A stretch of 64,000 nucleotides of DNA from Faecalicatena fissicatena (GCA_001028025.1 LDAQ01000015.1:1-64000), one strand, 5' to 3'; positions 42,934 to 52,859 are shown, counted from the stretch's first letter. Numbers and translations: made by a program. The notes: generated from the sequence alone by a model not told the origin.

Positions 42934-43932
42934 ATGGAAAAGTATTATATAGGTATGGATATTGGCGGAACCAAATGTGCGGTTCTGGCGGGCACCAAAG
43001 ACGTGCAGGTACTGGAGCGAATTGAGATCCCTACGGATCACACGATGCTGCCGGAGGACTATATTATGGAAAGGCTTGTACCTCTCTGCTGCAGCCTGAT
43101 AGAGAAGTATAAGGAAAGAGGTACTTTTCAGGCAGTGGGAATCAGCTGCGGAGGGCCGCTGGATGACAGGCGGGGAATCATTATGTCTCCCCCGAATCTT
43201 CCGGGATGGGATGAGATCCATATAGCAAAGATGCTGGAGGAAGCGGTTGGGCTGCCGGTGTATCTGCAGAATGACGCCAATGCCTGTGCGATTGCGGAAT
43301 GGAAATTCGGAGCAGGCATTGGCAGCAGAAACATGATATTTATGACATTCGGTACCGGGATGGGCGCCGGTCTGATCCTGGATGGCAGACTCTATTCCGG
43401 AACCAATGGGATGGCAGGCGAGGCCGGACATATCCGCCTGGCAGAACAGGGACCGGAAGGCTACGGCAAGGCCGGATCTTTTGAAGGTTTCTGCAGCGGA
43501 GGCGGCATTAAAAACCTCTGCAGACTGATGGCAAAGGAGCAGTTCCAGGGAGAAGGTATCTGCATTCTGGGTAAAGAGTACAGCCCTGAGGAGGTGACGG
43601 CAAAGCTTGTGTTTCATGCCGCACGTGAGGGGGATACATTTTCCGTGGAGGTGGTGCAGGAATGCGCCCGGTATCTGGGCAGAGGTCTGGCCGTTCTGGT
43701 GGATATCCTGAATCCAGAAAAGATTGTGCTGGGCAGTATATTTGTCAGGGGCGAGGATCTGCTCAGAGAGACCATGGAGGCCTGTCTGAGAACAGAAGTC
43801 CTGCCGGCTTCCGGCAGTGTATGTGAGGTGGTTCCTGCCAGTCTGGGGGAAGCGATCGGAGATGTTGCGGCGCTGTCTGTCGCAATTGTGAATGGAGGTA
43901 GAAAAGATGAGCAGGAGACAAAACTTTATTGA
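42934..43932 (+). CDS. ROK-family sugar kinase
   Basis: 332 aa from the ATG at 42934. It has the N-terminal phosphate loop GMDIGGTKCAVLAG, catalytic Asp in LQNDANACAIAEW, and FGTGMGAGLILDG. The CxCGxxGC zinc motif usual in NagC/glucokinase ROK proteins is missing: the region reads GHIRLAEQGPEGYGKAGSFEGFCSGGG. Without an HTH it should be a kinase, phosphorylating the imported hexose or pentose. The next gene starts 26 nt before its stop. Confidence 0.88.
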   Translation: MEKYYIGMDIGGTKCAVLAGTKDVQVLERIEIPTDHTMLPEDYIMERLVPLCCSLIEKYKERGTFQAVGISCGGPLDDRRGIIMSPPNLPGWDEIHIAKMLEEAVGLPVYLQNDANACAIAEWKFGAGIGSRNMIFMTFGTGMGAGLILDGRLYSGTNGMAGEAGHIRLAEQGPEGYGKAGSFEGFCSGGGIKNLCRLMAKEQFQGEGICILGKEYSPEEVTAKLVFHAAREGDTFSVEVVQECARYLGRGLAVLVDILNPEKIVLGSIFVRGEDLLRETMEACLRTEVLPASGSVCEVVPASLGEAIGDVAALSVAIVNGGRKDEQETKLY

Positions 43933-45040
43933 TACGATGAACCACAAAAGGCCGGAAAACATGATTATTGACTTCGGCGGAAATCCGCTGTCTACGATGG
44001 AAGGAAAGAGTGAGGATTATCTGCTGGATTTTCTGGGGTATAAAAAGGAAAAGCCGGAAGAAAGGCTGTTGTTTGGCAAGACGCCCAGACTGGATGAACG
44101 GATTCTGAAACATTTTGATGTGGACACAAGGTCTGTGGGAACGATCCTGACGCCCCGGGACTCCCAGTTCTGTAAGATTTCAGATGATGAGTATATTGAC
44201 GAGTGGGGAATCCGCAGAGTCTTTACCGGGCTGTATTGGGAGGCCGTGAACACGCCCCTGAAAGATGCAGAGATTGGGGATCTGGACAGCTATCCGTTCC
44301 CGGATCCGGAGAGCATATCAGGGGAAGAACTGGATCAGATTGAACGGGAGGCAAAGGCGCTCTATGAGGATACGGATTATGTGATCTGCGCGGAGCATCC
44401 GGTCTACGGAATCTTTGAACTGGGCTGCTGGATGTGCGGATTCGATGAGTTTCTTTACCGCATTGCCGCTGAACCGGAATTTGTGGAAAAATTTTTTGAA
44501 AAGGTACTGGATTACCAGAAAAAGGTACTCAAACAGTACTATGGCCGGATTGGGAAATATATTCATTACACCTCCAGCGGAGATGACTATGCAACTCAGA
44601 ATGCACCGTTTGTATCACCGGGGATGTTCCGGGATTATATTAAACCTTATTTTCAGGAGCGCATCCGGTATACAAAGGAACTGACGGATGCGTACTATTT
44701 ACATCATTCCTGTGGCAGTGTCTATATGCTGCTGGATGATCTGATTGATTCCGGTGTGGAGATCCTGAATCCGATCCAGCCTAAGGCTAAGGATATGGGA
44801 CCGGAGCGGCTGAAGAGCGAATTTGGGGACCGCATTGTATTTCATGGCGGAATTGATACGCAGGAACTGCTGCCGTTTCTGGATGAGCAGAGGATCCGGG
44901 AGGAAGTTGCAAAAACCATTGATATCATGATACAGGATGGGGGTTATATATTTGCAGCGGCCCATAATATTCAGGAGGATGTGGCTCCTGAGAAACTGAC
45001 AGTGATGCTGGAGACAGCACGAAAAGCCGGGAAAAGGTAA
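43907..45040 (+). CDS. URO-D/MtaA-family protein 2
   Basis: 377 aa from the ATG at 43907, which follows GGAGG by 8 nt and overlaps the kinase gene. Motifs: SSGDDYATQNAPFVSPGMFRDYIKPYF and HHSCGSVYMLLDDLIDSGVEILNPIQP (metal pair His267/Cys269), then FHGGIDTQELLPF. The C-terminal ligand position reads FAAAHNIQEDVAPEKL, with His where MtaA-type proteins have Cys. Substrate unknown. It belongs to the same diverged subgroup as the other three paralogs here. Confidence 0.8.
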   Translation: MSRRQNFIDTMNHKRPENMIIDFGGNPLSTMEGKSEDYLLDFLGYKKEKPEERLLFGKTPRLDERILKHFDVDTRSVGTILTPRDSQFCKISDDEYIDEWGIRRVFTGLYWEAVNTPLKDAEIGDLDSYPFPDPESISGEELDQIEREAKALYEDTDYVICAEHPVYGIFELGCWMCGFDEFLYRIAAEPEFVEKFFEKVLDYQKKVLKQYYGRIGKYIHYTSSGDDYATQNAPFVSPGMFRDYIKPYFQERIRYTKELTDAYYLHHSCGSVYMLLDDLIDSGVEILNPIQPKAKDMGPERLKSEFGDRIVFHGGIDTQELLPFLDEQRIREEVAKTIDIMIQDGGYIFAAAHNIQEDVAPEKLTVMLETARKAGKR

Positions 45041-45081
45041 AAGAGAGTGCCGCAGGCCGGTATGATGGAAGGATAGATTTG

Positions 45082-46683
45082 ATGAAAGTAGTAATTGCCG
45101 ACGATGAACAGAAGATATGTCAGTTAATCCAGCTTTTGATTGACTGGGAAGCACTGGGAATGGAGATTGCCGCAGTTGTACATAATGGAGTCGATGCGGT
45201 GGAAGCAGTGAAAGAGTACCAGCCGGATATCATGATCACGGACATCAAGATGCCGGGCTATGACGGACTGGAGATGATTTCGCGCGCAAAGGAGATTAAT
45301 CCGGAGCTGGAATTTATCATCATAAGCGGATACAGGAACTTTAATTATGCCCAGCAGGCCATCAAATACGGGGTCAAGGATTACTTACTGAAACCAATTG
45401 GCGAGCAGGAACTGAGAGAAGCCCTGAATAATATCCGGGTGAAATACATGGAACGCAAGGAGGCGCTGTCCCAGGAGGAAGCCCTGAAGATGAAGATCCA
45501 GAGCAACATCGACCGGATCCGCGTGGATGCACTGAAGCTGTTTCTGAACCGGAAATACCGGATGGAAGACATGGCTTTGGAAGCCGTTAATGAGGCCTAT
45601 CATTTCCACTTTCAGGCGGGGTGCTTCCGTATGGTTATGGTGAAGCTGGACGGGATCTATCATGTGAACAGAACAGAGCTGGAGTATATGGAGCATAAAG
45701 TGCTTCAGATACTGGAGCACAAACTCAGGCCCGTGTGTATCGATATGGAATGTACGATGGAACCGGATGCCTTTTGCATTATATTGAACTATGAACCGGA
45801 TGTGGATATCAGGAGAACGCTGAACAGTATTCTGGAGGAGCTGGTTCTGCAGAAAGAGATTTTTGAACATCTGGAAGTCACGATCGGACTTGGATTACGG
45901 GCAGATCATATTTCGGATATCTACTATTCACAGAAAAGCGCGGTCTGGGCTGTGGAGCAGAGGCTGATGGAGGGGACAAACAGGATTATTGAAGGAAAGG
46001 GAAAATCCTCCAATGATTTTGCGGATTCGGAGATCTTTTTAAACTTTAATAAAGAGATGACCAGGGCTCTGGATGGTATGGACGTGGATGCGGTGCGCAG
46101 TGCTCTTCGGTATCTGCAGAAAGAACTGCAGATACGGAAGGAGACCAATGGACATGAGGTGCTGCAGATGGCAAAGGAGACCATGAATTTGTACCTGTTC
46201 CATGTCAGAAGGCGTAAGCATCATTCAGAGAAACTGGATGAACTGTTCGAGGTATTTAACAGTGAGATTAACAAATATGGTTCGGTCGACGGAGTGTTCC
46301 GTTATCTGACCCGGATCATCACCTCTTCCTTTGAGGAAGAGATAGAGATGATGCGCAGTGCGGATACCAGGCCGATCAGGGAGGCAAAGAAGTATATTGA
46401 AGACAATTATCAGAAGCCGATCACACTGGAGATCGTCAGTAATGAAGTCGGATTTAATCCGGCCTATTTCAGCACGCTTTTTAAAAAAGAGACGGACACT
46501 ACATTTTCTGAATATCTGCAGGAATACCGGATTAACCAGGCAAAGCTCCTTCTGAAAGAGACAAATATGAGTATTCAGAGTGTGTGTGAAACCGTAGGCT
46601 ATAACGATATGAAGAGCTTTAAAAAAGTATTTGTAAAATATGCAGGCCTGAATCCCAGAGACTTCCGAAAATTATATTCATAG
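45082..46683 (+). CDS. AraC-type response regulator (YesN-like)
   Basis: 533 aa from the ATG at 45082 (a TTG one codon earlier is possible). Receiver domain: VIADDEQ, phospho-acceptor Asp54 in MITDIKMPGYDGLEM, Lys in YLLKPI. The middle (about 130-420) is the long linker typical of YesN proteins. The AraC DNA-binding domain (about 430-533) ends LLLKETNMSIQSVCETVGYNDMKSFKKVFVKYAGLNPRDFRKLYS. It probably activates the transport genes downstream in response to the kinase encoded next. Confidence 0.95.
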   Translation: MKVVIADDEQKICQLIQLLIDWEALGMEIAAVVHNGVDAVEAVKEYQPDIMITDIKMPGYDGLEMISRAKEINPELEFIIISGYRNFNYAQQAIKYGVKDYLLKPIGEQELREALNNIRVKYMERKEALSQEEALKMKIQSNIDRIRVDALKLFLNRKYRMEDMALEAVNEAYHFHFQAGCFRMVMVKLDGIYHVNRTELEYMEHKVLQILEHKLRPVCIDMECTMEPDAFCIILNYEPDVDIRRTLNSILEELVLQKEIFEHLEVTIGLGLRADHISDIYYSQKSAVWAVEQRLMEGTNRIIEGKGKSSNDFADSEIFLNFNKEMTRALDGMDVDAVRSALRYLQKELQIRKETNGHEVLQMAKETMNLYLFHVRRRKHHSEKLDELFEVFNSEINKYGSVDGVFRYLTRIITSSFEEEIEMMRSADTRPIREAKKYIEDNYQKPITLEIVSNEVGFNPAYFSTLFKKETDTTFSEYLQEYRINQAKLLLKETNMSIQSVCETVGYNDMKSFKKVFVKYAGLNPRDFRKLYS

Positions 46684-46691
46684 GAGTGCTT

Positions 46692-47693
46692 ATGAAAAAA
46701 AGGTGGAGATATATTAATTTCAGAATAAAAGTCTGGGGGATAGCCGGGGGTGTTCTTGTACTTGCCGGCCTTGCGCTTTTCTTCCTTACCGATGTGGAAC
46801 TGAGCAAGGTACTGGCAGCTGTTTATACGGGAATCCTCGCATTGTTTTTTTATACAGGATACCGCTGTATTATAAGGCCCATGAAAGAAGTGGATAAGAC
46901 CTTCGCCCTTTTTGCCGAAGGATATGTGTTCCAGGATGTGTTTGAGCTGAATTATGCTCTGACACCTGCCGTGGAAGCGGCAGTCCTTAAATTTCAGGAA
47001 TCTATTAATGCGCGGGAGCTCCTGACGATTTCCAAGAAGCAGGCAAAATATATTGCACTGCAGAATCAGATCAACCCTCATTTTCTTTATAATACACTGG
47101 AGGGAATCCGAAGTGAGGCGCTTATGGCAGGGGTTGGTACGGTTGCTGATATGACGGAGACACTGGCAAAGTTTTTCCGGTATACGATCTCCAATCTGGA
47201 CCATCTGGTTGCTGTGGAGAATGAGATATCCAATGTGGAGAACTATTACCGGATACAGCAGTACCGGTTTGGTGAAAAGATTGTAATGAAGATCAAGTTT
47301 CTCTGTGAAAAAGAGGAAGTCCTGTCGTGTAAAATCCCGAAGCTGTCGCTGCAGCCGGTGGTGGAAAATGCAATCCGCCATGGAATTGAGGGAAAAATGG
47401 GGCAGGGGAATATCACCATCAAGGTAAACCGGACAAAAGAGCGCGTGCTGATCGTGATCTCAGATGACGGCGTGGGTATGAATGCAGAATCTGTGAAAGC
47501 AATGAACCAGAAGCTGCGGACCGTCAATCTGGATTCTGCTGTGGAAAGTGATGAGGCACAGGGCGGTATAGCTATTGTAAATGTGAACAACCGTATAAAA
47601 CTTCTGTTTGGTGAAGAGTACGGGATCTGCTACTACAGCAGACCCAATGCGGGAACGGATGTAGAGATGGTATTTCCATGTGTGGAGCAGTGA
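46692..47693 (+). CDS. LytS/YesM-type sensor histidine kinase with minimal extracellular loop
   Basis: 333 aa from the ATG at 46692 (AGGAG 5 nt upstream). Two membrane helices (about 14-32 and 40-57) are joined by only about six exposed residues (DVELSK), so there is no Cache-type sensor domain, unlike ordinary YesM kinases of 570-600 aa. The His-kinase region has ALQNQINPHFLYNTLEGIRSEA (His130), VVENAIRHGIEG (N-box) and SDDGVGMN. The stop is 4 nt before the pseudo-ABC start. The input probably arrives through the membrane or a cytoplasmic partner; the next gene is the natural candidate (inference). Confidence 0.93.
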   Translation: MKKRWRYINFRIKVWGIAGGVLVLAGLALFFLTDVELSKVLAAVYTGILALFFYTGYRCIIRPMKEVDKTFALFAEGYVFQDVFELNYALTPAVEAAVLKFQESINARELLTISKKQAKYIALQNQINPHFLYNTLEGIRSEALMAGVGTVADMTETLAKFFRYTISNLDHLVAVENEISNVENYYRIQQYRFGEKIVMKIKFLCEKEEVLSCKIPKLSLQPVVENAIRHGIEGKMGQGNITIKVNRTKERVLIVISDDGVGMNAESVKAMNQKLRTVNLDSAVESDEAQGGIAIVNVNNRIKLLFGEEYGICYYSRPNAGTDVEMVFPCVEQ

Positions 47694-47697
47694 TTAT

Positions 47698-49161
47698 ATG
47701 AGAGAAGAAGTTTTCAGAATGAGTGGTGTGACCCAGGAAAACTCCGGGATTCAGACGCTTCATAATATCAACCTGAACATTTTCAAAGGGGAGATCCTGG
47801 GGCTGGCGGCACTGGATGACCTGGGGCTGGATGATCTGGTTTCGCTGATGTGCAGGAATCAGCCTATTAAATACGGTAAGGTGTATTTTAAGGAAAAGCT
47901 GGTGAATTCCGGTACAAAGCAGGGGGTTACAACGAACAAAGTATATGTCATTGAAAAAGAATCCAAACTGGTTCCCGGACTTTCTGTTGCGGATAATGTG
48001 TTTGTGCTGCGCAGCGGATTTAAAAAGTATCTGATTCAGCCGGCCGTCCTGTGTGCGCAGGTAGAGAAACATCTCAGGGAGCTGGGAGTCTCTGTCTCCC
48101 CCCGGGCGCTGTGTGAAGAACTGACCGGCTATGAACGGTGCGTGATTGAACTTCTCAAAGCAGTACTGCAGGGAGTCGGCCTGGTGGTACTGCGGGAAAT
48201 CAGTGACATTCTGGGCAGAGCGGACCTGGAAAAATTTCAGAAGATTGTTAGCGACTATGCGAAGGAAGGGATATCATTTTTATATATCTGCAGCCACCAT
48301 GAGGAGGCATTTCCCTTCTGCCACAGGATGCTTTTGCTTGAAGACGGCTATCTTGTTAAAGTCTTCGAGAAGGATGAGATGACAGATGAGAATATTGAGC
48401 CTTACATTATCAAGATCAAAAGAAAACGTGAGGCGCAGCCGGAAAAGGAAGAAGACAGCGGCAGCATTCTGGCGTTCAGAAAGGTGAAGGGAACCCGGAT
48501 CCGGAATCTGAGTTTTGAAGTAAAAAAAGGAGAATGCATTACTCTGCTGGATAATGACAATTACATCCTGCAGGAGATCCTTGACCTGCTGATGGGGGCT
48601 CAGCAGGCAGAGGCAGGGAAGATTCTGCTTGGCAATCAGGTTTATACCTGCAGAAGCGGCGCGGATGCCCTGGATCATGGCGTATCAATCGTCCGCGAAA
48701 ACCCGCTGAAGACCATGCTGTTCTACGAAATGTCTTACATGGAAAACCTGCTTTTTCTGGTGGACAGAAAATTAAACAAAACGATGATACTAAAGAAAAT
48801 TCAGCGCAGTGTAATCAATGAATTTTTTCCTGTACTGGGGGAGGTAATGTATACAAGAAATATAGACACCCTTTCACTGGAGGATTTATACAATCTGATT
48901 TATTACAGGGTGATTCTGTATAAGCCGAAGGTCCTTTTCTGTGTTCAGCCATTTTCGGGAGCGGATATGTACCTTCGAAAGCATATTGCAAAACTGATGG
49001 ATGAGTGCAGGGCACAGGGGATCTCTATTGTAATCCTTGCAGTGCGCCTGTCGGATACCCTGCGTGTTTCCGACAGACTGTATGTGATAGAGCATGGACA
49101 GGTACAAAAAGAATACAAACAGGATGAATATCAGACGGAATTCAGATGGCAGAATAAATGA
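47698..49161 (+). CDS. RbsA-like 'pseudo-ABC' protein with no nucleotide-site motifs
   Basis: 487 aa, same two-cassette layout and length as RbsA/MglA sugar importers' ATPases, but every catalytic motif is missing. Cassette 1: Walker A is replaced by GLAALDDLGLDDLVSL, the signature by LTGYERCVIELLKAVLQ and Walker B by LVVLREISDIL, while the H-loop region YICSHHEEA is still recognisable. Cassette 2: CITLLDNDNYILQEILDLLMG replaces Walker A, and VLFCVQPFSGAD replaces the DEPTRGID block. It cannot be expected to hydrolyse ATP. It is translated 4 nt after the kinase gene, so a regulatory or signalling role with the kinase is likely. The intact RbsA paralog is at 50332. Confidence 0.88.
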   Translation: MREEVFRMSGVTQENSGIQTLHNINLNIFKGEILGLAALDDLGLDDLVSLMCRNQPIKYGKVYFKEKLVNSGTKQGVTTNKVYVIEKESKLVPGLSVADNVFVLRSGFKKYLIQPAVLCAQVEKHLRELGVSVSPRALCEELTGYERCVIELLKAVLQGVGLVVLREISDILGRADLEKFQKIVSDYAKEGISFLYICSHHEEAFPFCHRMLLLEDGYLVKVFEKDEMTDENIEPYIIKIKRKREAQPEKEEDSGSILAFRKVKGTRIRNLSFEVKKGECITLLDNDNYILQEILDLLMGAQQAEAGKILLGNQVYTCRSGADALDHGVSIVRENPLKTMLFYEMSYMENLLFLVDRKLNKTMILKKIQRSVINEFFPVLGEVMYTRNIDTLSLEDLYNLIYYRVILYKPKVLFCVQPFSGADMYLRKHIAKLMDECRAQGISIVILAVRLSDTLRVSDRLYVIEHGQVQKEYKQDEYQTEFRWQNK

Positions 49162-49184
49162 TGTGAACAAGGAGGAACGGGACT

Positions 49185-50225
49185 GTGAATTCAAAAGAAA
49201 GAGTAAAAGCAGCCTTAAACGGAGAGCGGGCAGACAGAATTCCCCGATTTATCTGGGCGAATGATGCGACAAAGGAAAAACTGGCCCAATATCTTGGAAT
49301 CAGTATGGAAGAAGTGGAAACATATATCGGCAATGACGTAAAGCAGACATGGCTGTCCATCAACCGTGAGATGGAGCGTCCCTGGCCCCAGGGCGGGAGT
49401 TTTACGGATGAATGGGGGATCGTATGGCGCAGAGACGGCTATTACAATATGGTGACGCACCATCCGCTGGCGGAGCTTTCGGAAGAGGAGATCCGTGCAT
49501 ATCCCGTTCCCGATGCCCGGGATAAAGAGCGTTACGAAGGGCTGGACGGTCTGATCGGGAAATACGGAGCGGAATATTTTATCGGTGCAGATATATCGGG
49601 AACTATTTTTGAACCGGCCTATCATCTGCGCGGTCTGGACAATCTTCTGATGGATATGGCTTCCGAATCCGGGGAGGCGGACCTGATCCTGGATATGACA
49701 ATGCAGCAGTCCATAGCAATTGCACGGGAAGCCCTGAAAAGACCCGTGGACTGGGTCTGGCTGGGAGACGATGTGGGGACACAAAAGAGCATGATGATGT
49801 CTCCGGATCTCTGGAGAAAATATCTGAAGCCCAGGATGAAAAAAGTGATCGATGAGATCCGCAGGATCTCTCCAGGGATACCGGTTGCCTATCATTCCTG
49901 CGGTTCTATCAGGCCCATACTTAAAGATTTGGAAGAAGTCGGAATCAATGTGATCAATCCGCTTCAGGAGAGCAGCTGCGATATGGACCACGCAGAAATC
50001 CGGAACGGGCTGAAAGCGGAGACCGTTATGTTCTGCGGGATTGACACACAGACTTTCCTTCTGACAGAACCAGCGGATGCGGTTGGAAGGAAGATGACGG
50101 AGATTCTGGAGCTGCTTGCAGCCCGGGGCAGATACATATGCGGGGTCTCACATACGCTCCAGCCGGATATCCCGAGTGAAAATATTGAGGCAATGATACA
50201 GTCTCTAAATATGTATAAAGTATGA
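49185..50225 (+). CDS. URO-D/MtaA-family protein 3
   Basis: 346 aa with a GTG start at 49185 (AAGGAGGAACGGG upstream). Motifs: ERVKAALNGERADRIPRF at the N-terminus (typical methylcobamide/URO-D family start), WLGDDVGTQKSMMMSPDLWRKYLKPRM, and AYHSCGSIRPILKDLEEVGINVINPLQ (metal pair His237/Cys239). The C-terminal ligand site reads CGVSHTLQPDIPSENI, with His instead of Cys. It follows the pseudo-ABC gene and is the last gene before the importer genes. Confidence 0.8.
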   Translation: MNSKERVKAALNGERADRIPRFIWANDATKEKLAQYLGISMEEVETYIGNDVKQTWLSINREMERPWPQGGSFTDEWGIVWRRDGYYNMVTHHPLAELSEEEIRAYPVPDARDKERYEGLDGLIGKYGAEYFIGADISGTIFEPAYHLRGLDNLLMDMASESGEADLILDMTMQQSIAIAREALKRPVDWVWLGDDVGTQKSMMMSPDLWRKYLKPRMKKVIDEIRRISPGIPVAYHSCGSIRPILKDLEEVGINVINPLQESSCDMDHAEIRNGLKAETVMFCGIDTQTFLLTEPADAVGRKMTEILELLAARGRYICGVSHTLQPDIPSENIEAMIQSLNMYKV

Positions 50226-50331
50226 ACTAATTGTAAATAAACAAAGAATGCCCCACAATCCGAAAGAACACCCCCTGTTTGGTGAAAATCCCCGATGCTA
50301 TAATATTTTTAAAAGAAAGGGGCTCGGGTAC

Positions 50332-51828
50332 ATGGAAGATTATATTGTAGAACTGAAAGATATCACAAAGAGCTTTCCGGGAGTTCTGGCCCTGGATAAG
50401 GTTCAGTTTAATCTGAAAAGCGGGGAAGTTGTGGCGCTGCTGGGTGAGAACGGAGCAGGCAAATCAACACTGATGAAGATCTTGAGCGGTGTCTATACGA
50501 GAGACTCCGGGACAATGAAAATCTTTGGAAAAGAGTACGGTGATCTGCATCCAAAGCTGGCTCAGGAGATCGGTGTGGCAATTATTCACCAGGAGCTGAA
50601 TATGTGCTCCCATCTGACAGTTGCTGAGAACATTTTCCTCGGAAGAGAAAAGATTCACTCGGGTATGCTGGATAACCGCAGCATGAATGCGGAAGCAAAA
50701 AGGATCCTGGATGATCTGAACATTGACCTGAATCCGCACACACTGGTAGGGGACCTGCCGGTATCCAAACAGCAGATGGTAGAGATTGCAAAGGCACTCT
50801 CCTGTAATGCTAAGATCCTGATTATGGATGAGCCTACAAGTGCTCTTACCTCGAAAGAGATTGATGACCTGTTTGTTATTATCGGAAGGCTGAAGGAAGC
50901 CGGATGCGGAATCGTCTATATCTCACACCGCCTGGAAGAACTGAAGCACATTGTCGACAGGGTTATTATCATGCGGGACGGCAAATATGTCCTGACCAGC
51001 AGGTTTTCTGAGATCTCCATGGACGATATCATTACCAATATGGTAGGCCGTGAGATTACAGAGCAGTTTCCAAGGGTTTCCTGTGAAAAGGGAGAAAAGA
51101 TACTTGAGATCCGGGAACTGAATGCAGGCAGGATGGTAAGGAATATAAACCTGGATGTTTATGGAGGCGAGATCCTAGGGATTGCAGGCCTTATGGGAGC
51201 CGGAAGGACGGAAACCACAAGAGCAGTCTTCGGGATCGATAAAAAGGATTCGGGAACGTTGATTCTGGACGGAAAGGAATTAAAGATAACGTGTCCGGAC
51301 GATGCGATCAAGGCAGGCGTTGTACTGGCTCCGGAAGACCGAAAAAAAGACGGACTCTGCACCGGGCTGAGTGTGCAGGATAATATATCCCTGCCAAACC
51401 TGGATGTTATATGTAATAAGCTGGGCGTGATTAACCGTAAAAAAGAAAAAGAGATGTCCAGAAAGGCCATCAAAGACCTGCAGGTAAAGCTGCCGAACGC
51501 CCAGGTAAATGCGGGCTCCCTGTCAGGCGGAAACCAACAGAAAGTCGTAGTTGCCAAATGGCTTGCAAGACGCTCCAGAGTCGTAATTTTCGACGAGCCG
51601 ACCAGAGGAATTGATGTTGCTGCAAAGGTTGAGATTTACAACCTGATGAACGAACTGAAAAAAGAAGGAATCGGCGTTGTGTTCGTATCTTCCGAGATGC
51701 CGGAAGTCATGGGAATCAGTGACAGGATTATCGTCATGTGTGACGGAAGGATAACCGGAGAACTGAACGCAGAAGAAGCGACCCAGGATCAGATACTGAA
51801 ATATGCGACGGCATTTGAGAAGAAGTAA
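50332..51828 (+). CDS. sugar ABC transporter ATPase, RbsA/MglA type (intact)
   Basis: 498 aa from the ATG at 50332 (AAAGGGG upstream). Cassette 1 has GENGAGKSTLMKILSG, LPVSKQQMVEIAKAL and ILIMDEPTSAL. Cassette 2 has the usual degenerate GLMGAGRTETTR, plus LSGGNQQKVVVAKWL and VVIFDEPTRGIDVAAK. It energises the CUT2-type sugar importer with the permease and binding protein that follow. The 106-bp gap before it contains a TATAAT at 50299-50304 with a weak -35, so a secondary promoter is possible. Confidence 0.96.
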   Translation: MEDYIVELKDITKSFPGVLALDKVQFNLKSGEVVALLGENGAGKSTLMKILSGVYTRDSGTMKIFGKEYGDLHPKLAQEIGVAIIHQELNMCSHLTVAENIFLGREKIHSGMLDNRSMNAEAKRILDDLNIDLNPHTLVGDLPVSKQQMVEIAKALSCNAKILIMDEPTSALTSKEIDDLFVIIGRLKEAGCGIVYISHRLEELKHIVDRVIIMRDGKYVLTSRFSEISMDDIITNMVGREITEQFPRVSCEKGEKILEIRELNAGRMVRNINLDVYGGEILGIAGLMGAGRTETTRAVFGIDKKDSGTLILDGKELKITCPDDAIKAGVVLAPEDRKKDGLCTGLSVQDNISLPNLDVICNKLGVINRKKEKEMSRKAIKDLQVKLPNAQVNAGSLSGGNQQKVVVAKWLARRSRVVIFDEPTRGIDVAAKVEIYNLMNELKKEGIGVVFVSSEMPEVMGISDRIIVMCDGRITGELNAEEATQDQILKYATAFEKK

Positions 51829-51863
51829 ATGCCGGTATAGAGAAAGGTAAGGAGACTTTAGGT

Positions 51864-52859
51864 ATGGAGAAGAAAGAAAATAACGTTTTTAAAAATATAC
51901 TTGCCATTCGGGGCATGGGGCAGGTTATGACGGTTACCTGCGGGCTGATTGTTCTTTGTATTGCATTCGGGATTCTGAATCCAAGCTTTTTCTCGGGGCG
52001 GAATGTTGAGAACCTGCTCCGGCAGATCGCACCGATCCTGATTATCGGTATCGGACAGTCCTATGTACTGATCACCGGAAACATCGACTTGTCCATCGGT
52101 TCCGTAGTTGGTATGAGCTGTATGATCTCTGCCACACTGATGACAAAAGGGATGAACCCATGGCTTTCACTGCTTGTTACAGTTGTGGTATGCGTGATAA
52201 CCGGTATCCTCAACGGACTGCTTGTTGCACAGTATAAACTGCCTCCGTTTATTGCCACCCTTGGTACGATGATGGTTGCCAGAGGTGTTGCCCAGATCGT
52301 GAATAACAACTACAATACAGACGCTATCGGCGACGCGGCAAAAGGCTTCAGAGATTTCTTTTATTATGGGAAGACAATCGGTGTATACAATACCGTGTGG
52401 ATTGCAATTGTACTCTTTTTGATCTTCAATTTCCTGCTCAGCAGGACCAGGACAGGAAGGCATATTTACGCAGTCGGCAGCAATGTGGATGCTGCAAAGC
52501 TTTCCGGTGTCAATGTAGTAACGACAACAATCAAGGTGTATATAGTCAGCGCATTCTGTGCAGGCGTTGTAGGACTCATTACCTGTGCAACAGCAGGAAT
52601 GGGAACAATGGATGCAGGAAATATGTATGAGATGTATGCGGTTGCCGCTTCTGTAATCGGCGGTGTATCCACTCTCGGAGGTATTGGCATACTCGGCGGA
52701 ACAGTAGTAGGCGCCATGATCTGGGGTGTTCTCCAGAATGGACTTCAGTTTGCAGGCGCACCTGTAGCAATCCGGAATATCGTAATTGGTGTAATCGTTG
52801 TGGTATCTGTTTTACTGGATGTATTAATCAGAACCCGTGCACCGAAGAAAAAAGTGTGA
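51864..52859 (+). CDS. sugar ABC transporter permease, RbsC type
   Basis: 331-aa CUT2 permease with about ten hydrophobic segments. The family motif ITGNIDLSIGSVVGMSCMI is followed by LPPFIATLGTMMVARGVAQI, RTGRHIYAVGSNVDAAKLSGVNV and IGGVSTLGGIGILGGTVVGA. It forms the channel for the neighbouring ATPase and binding lipoprotein. Confidence 0.96.
   Translation: MEKKENNVFKNILAIRGMGQVMTVTCGLIVLCIAFGILNPSFFSGRNVENLLRQIAPILIIGIGQSYVLITGNIDLSIGSVVGMSCMISATLMTKGMNPWLSLLVTVVVCVITGILNGLLVAQYKLPPFIATLGTMMVARGVAQIVNNNYNTDAIGDAAKGFRDFFYYGKTIGVYNTVWIAIVLFLIFNFLLSRTRTGRHIYAVGSNVDAAKLSGVNVVTTTIKVYIVSAFCAGVVGLITCATAGMGTMDAGNMYEMYAVAASVIGGVSTLGGIGILGGTVVGAMIWGVLQNGLQFAGAPVAIRNIVIGVIVVVSVLLDVLIRTRAPKKKV

Noticed and set aside
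43907..45040. Frameshift between the ROK kinase and URO-D 2 genes
   Set aside because: Both frames have complete domains; the 26-nt overlap is ordinary translational coupling.
50332..51828. Second cassette of the intact RbsA as degenerate
   Set aside because: GLMGAGRTETTR is the normal weakened Walker A of RbsA/MglA second cassettes; signature and Walker B are intact.
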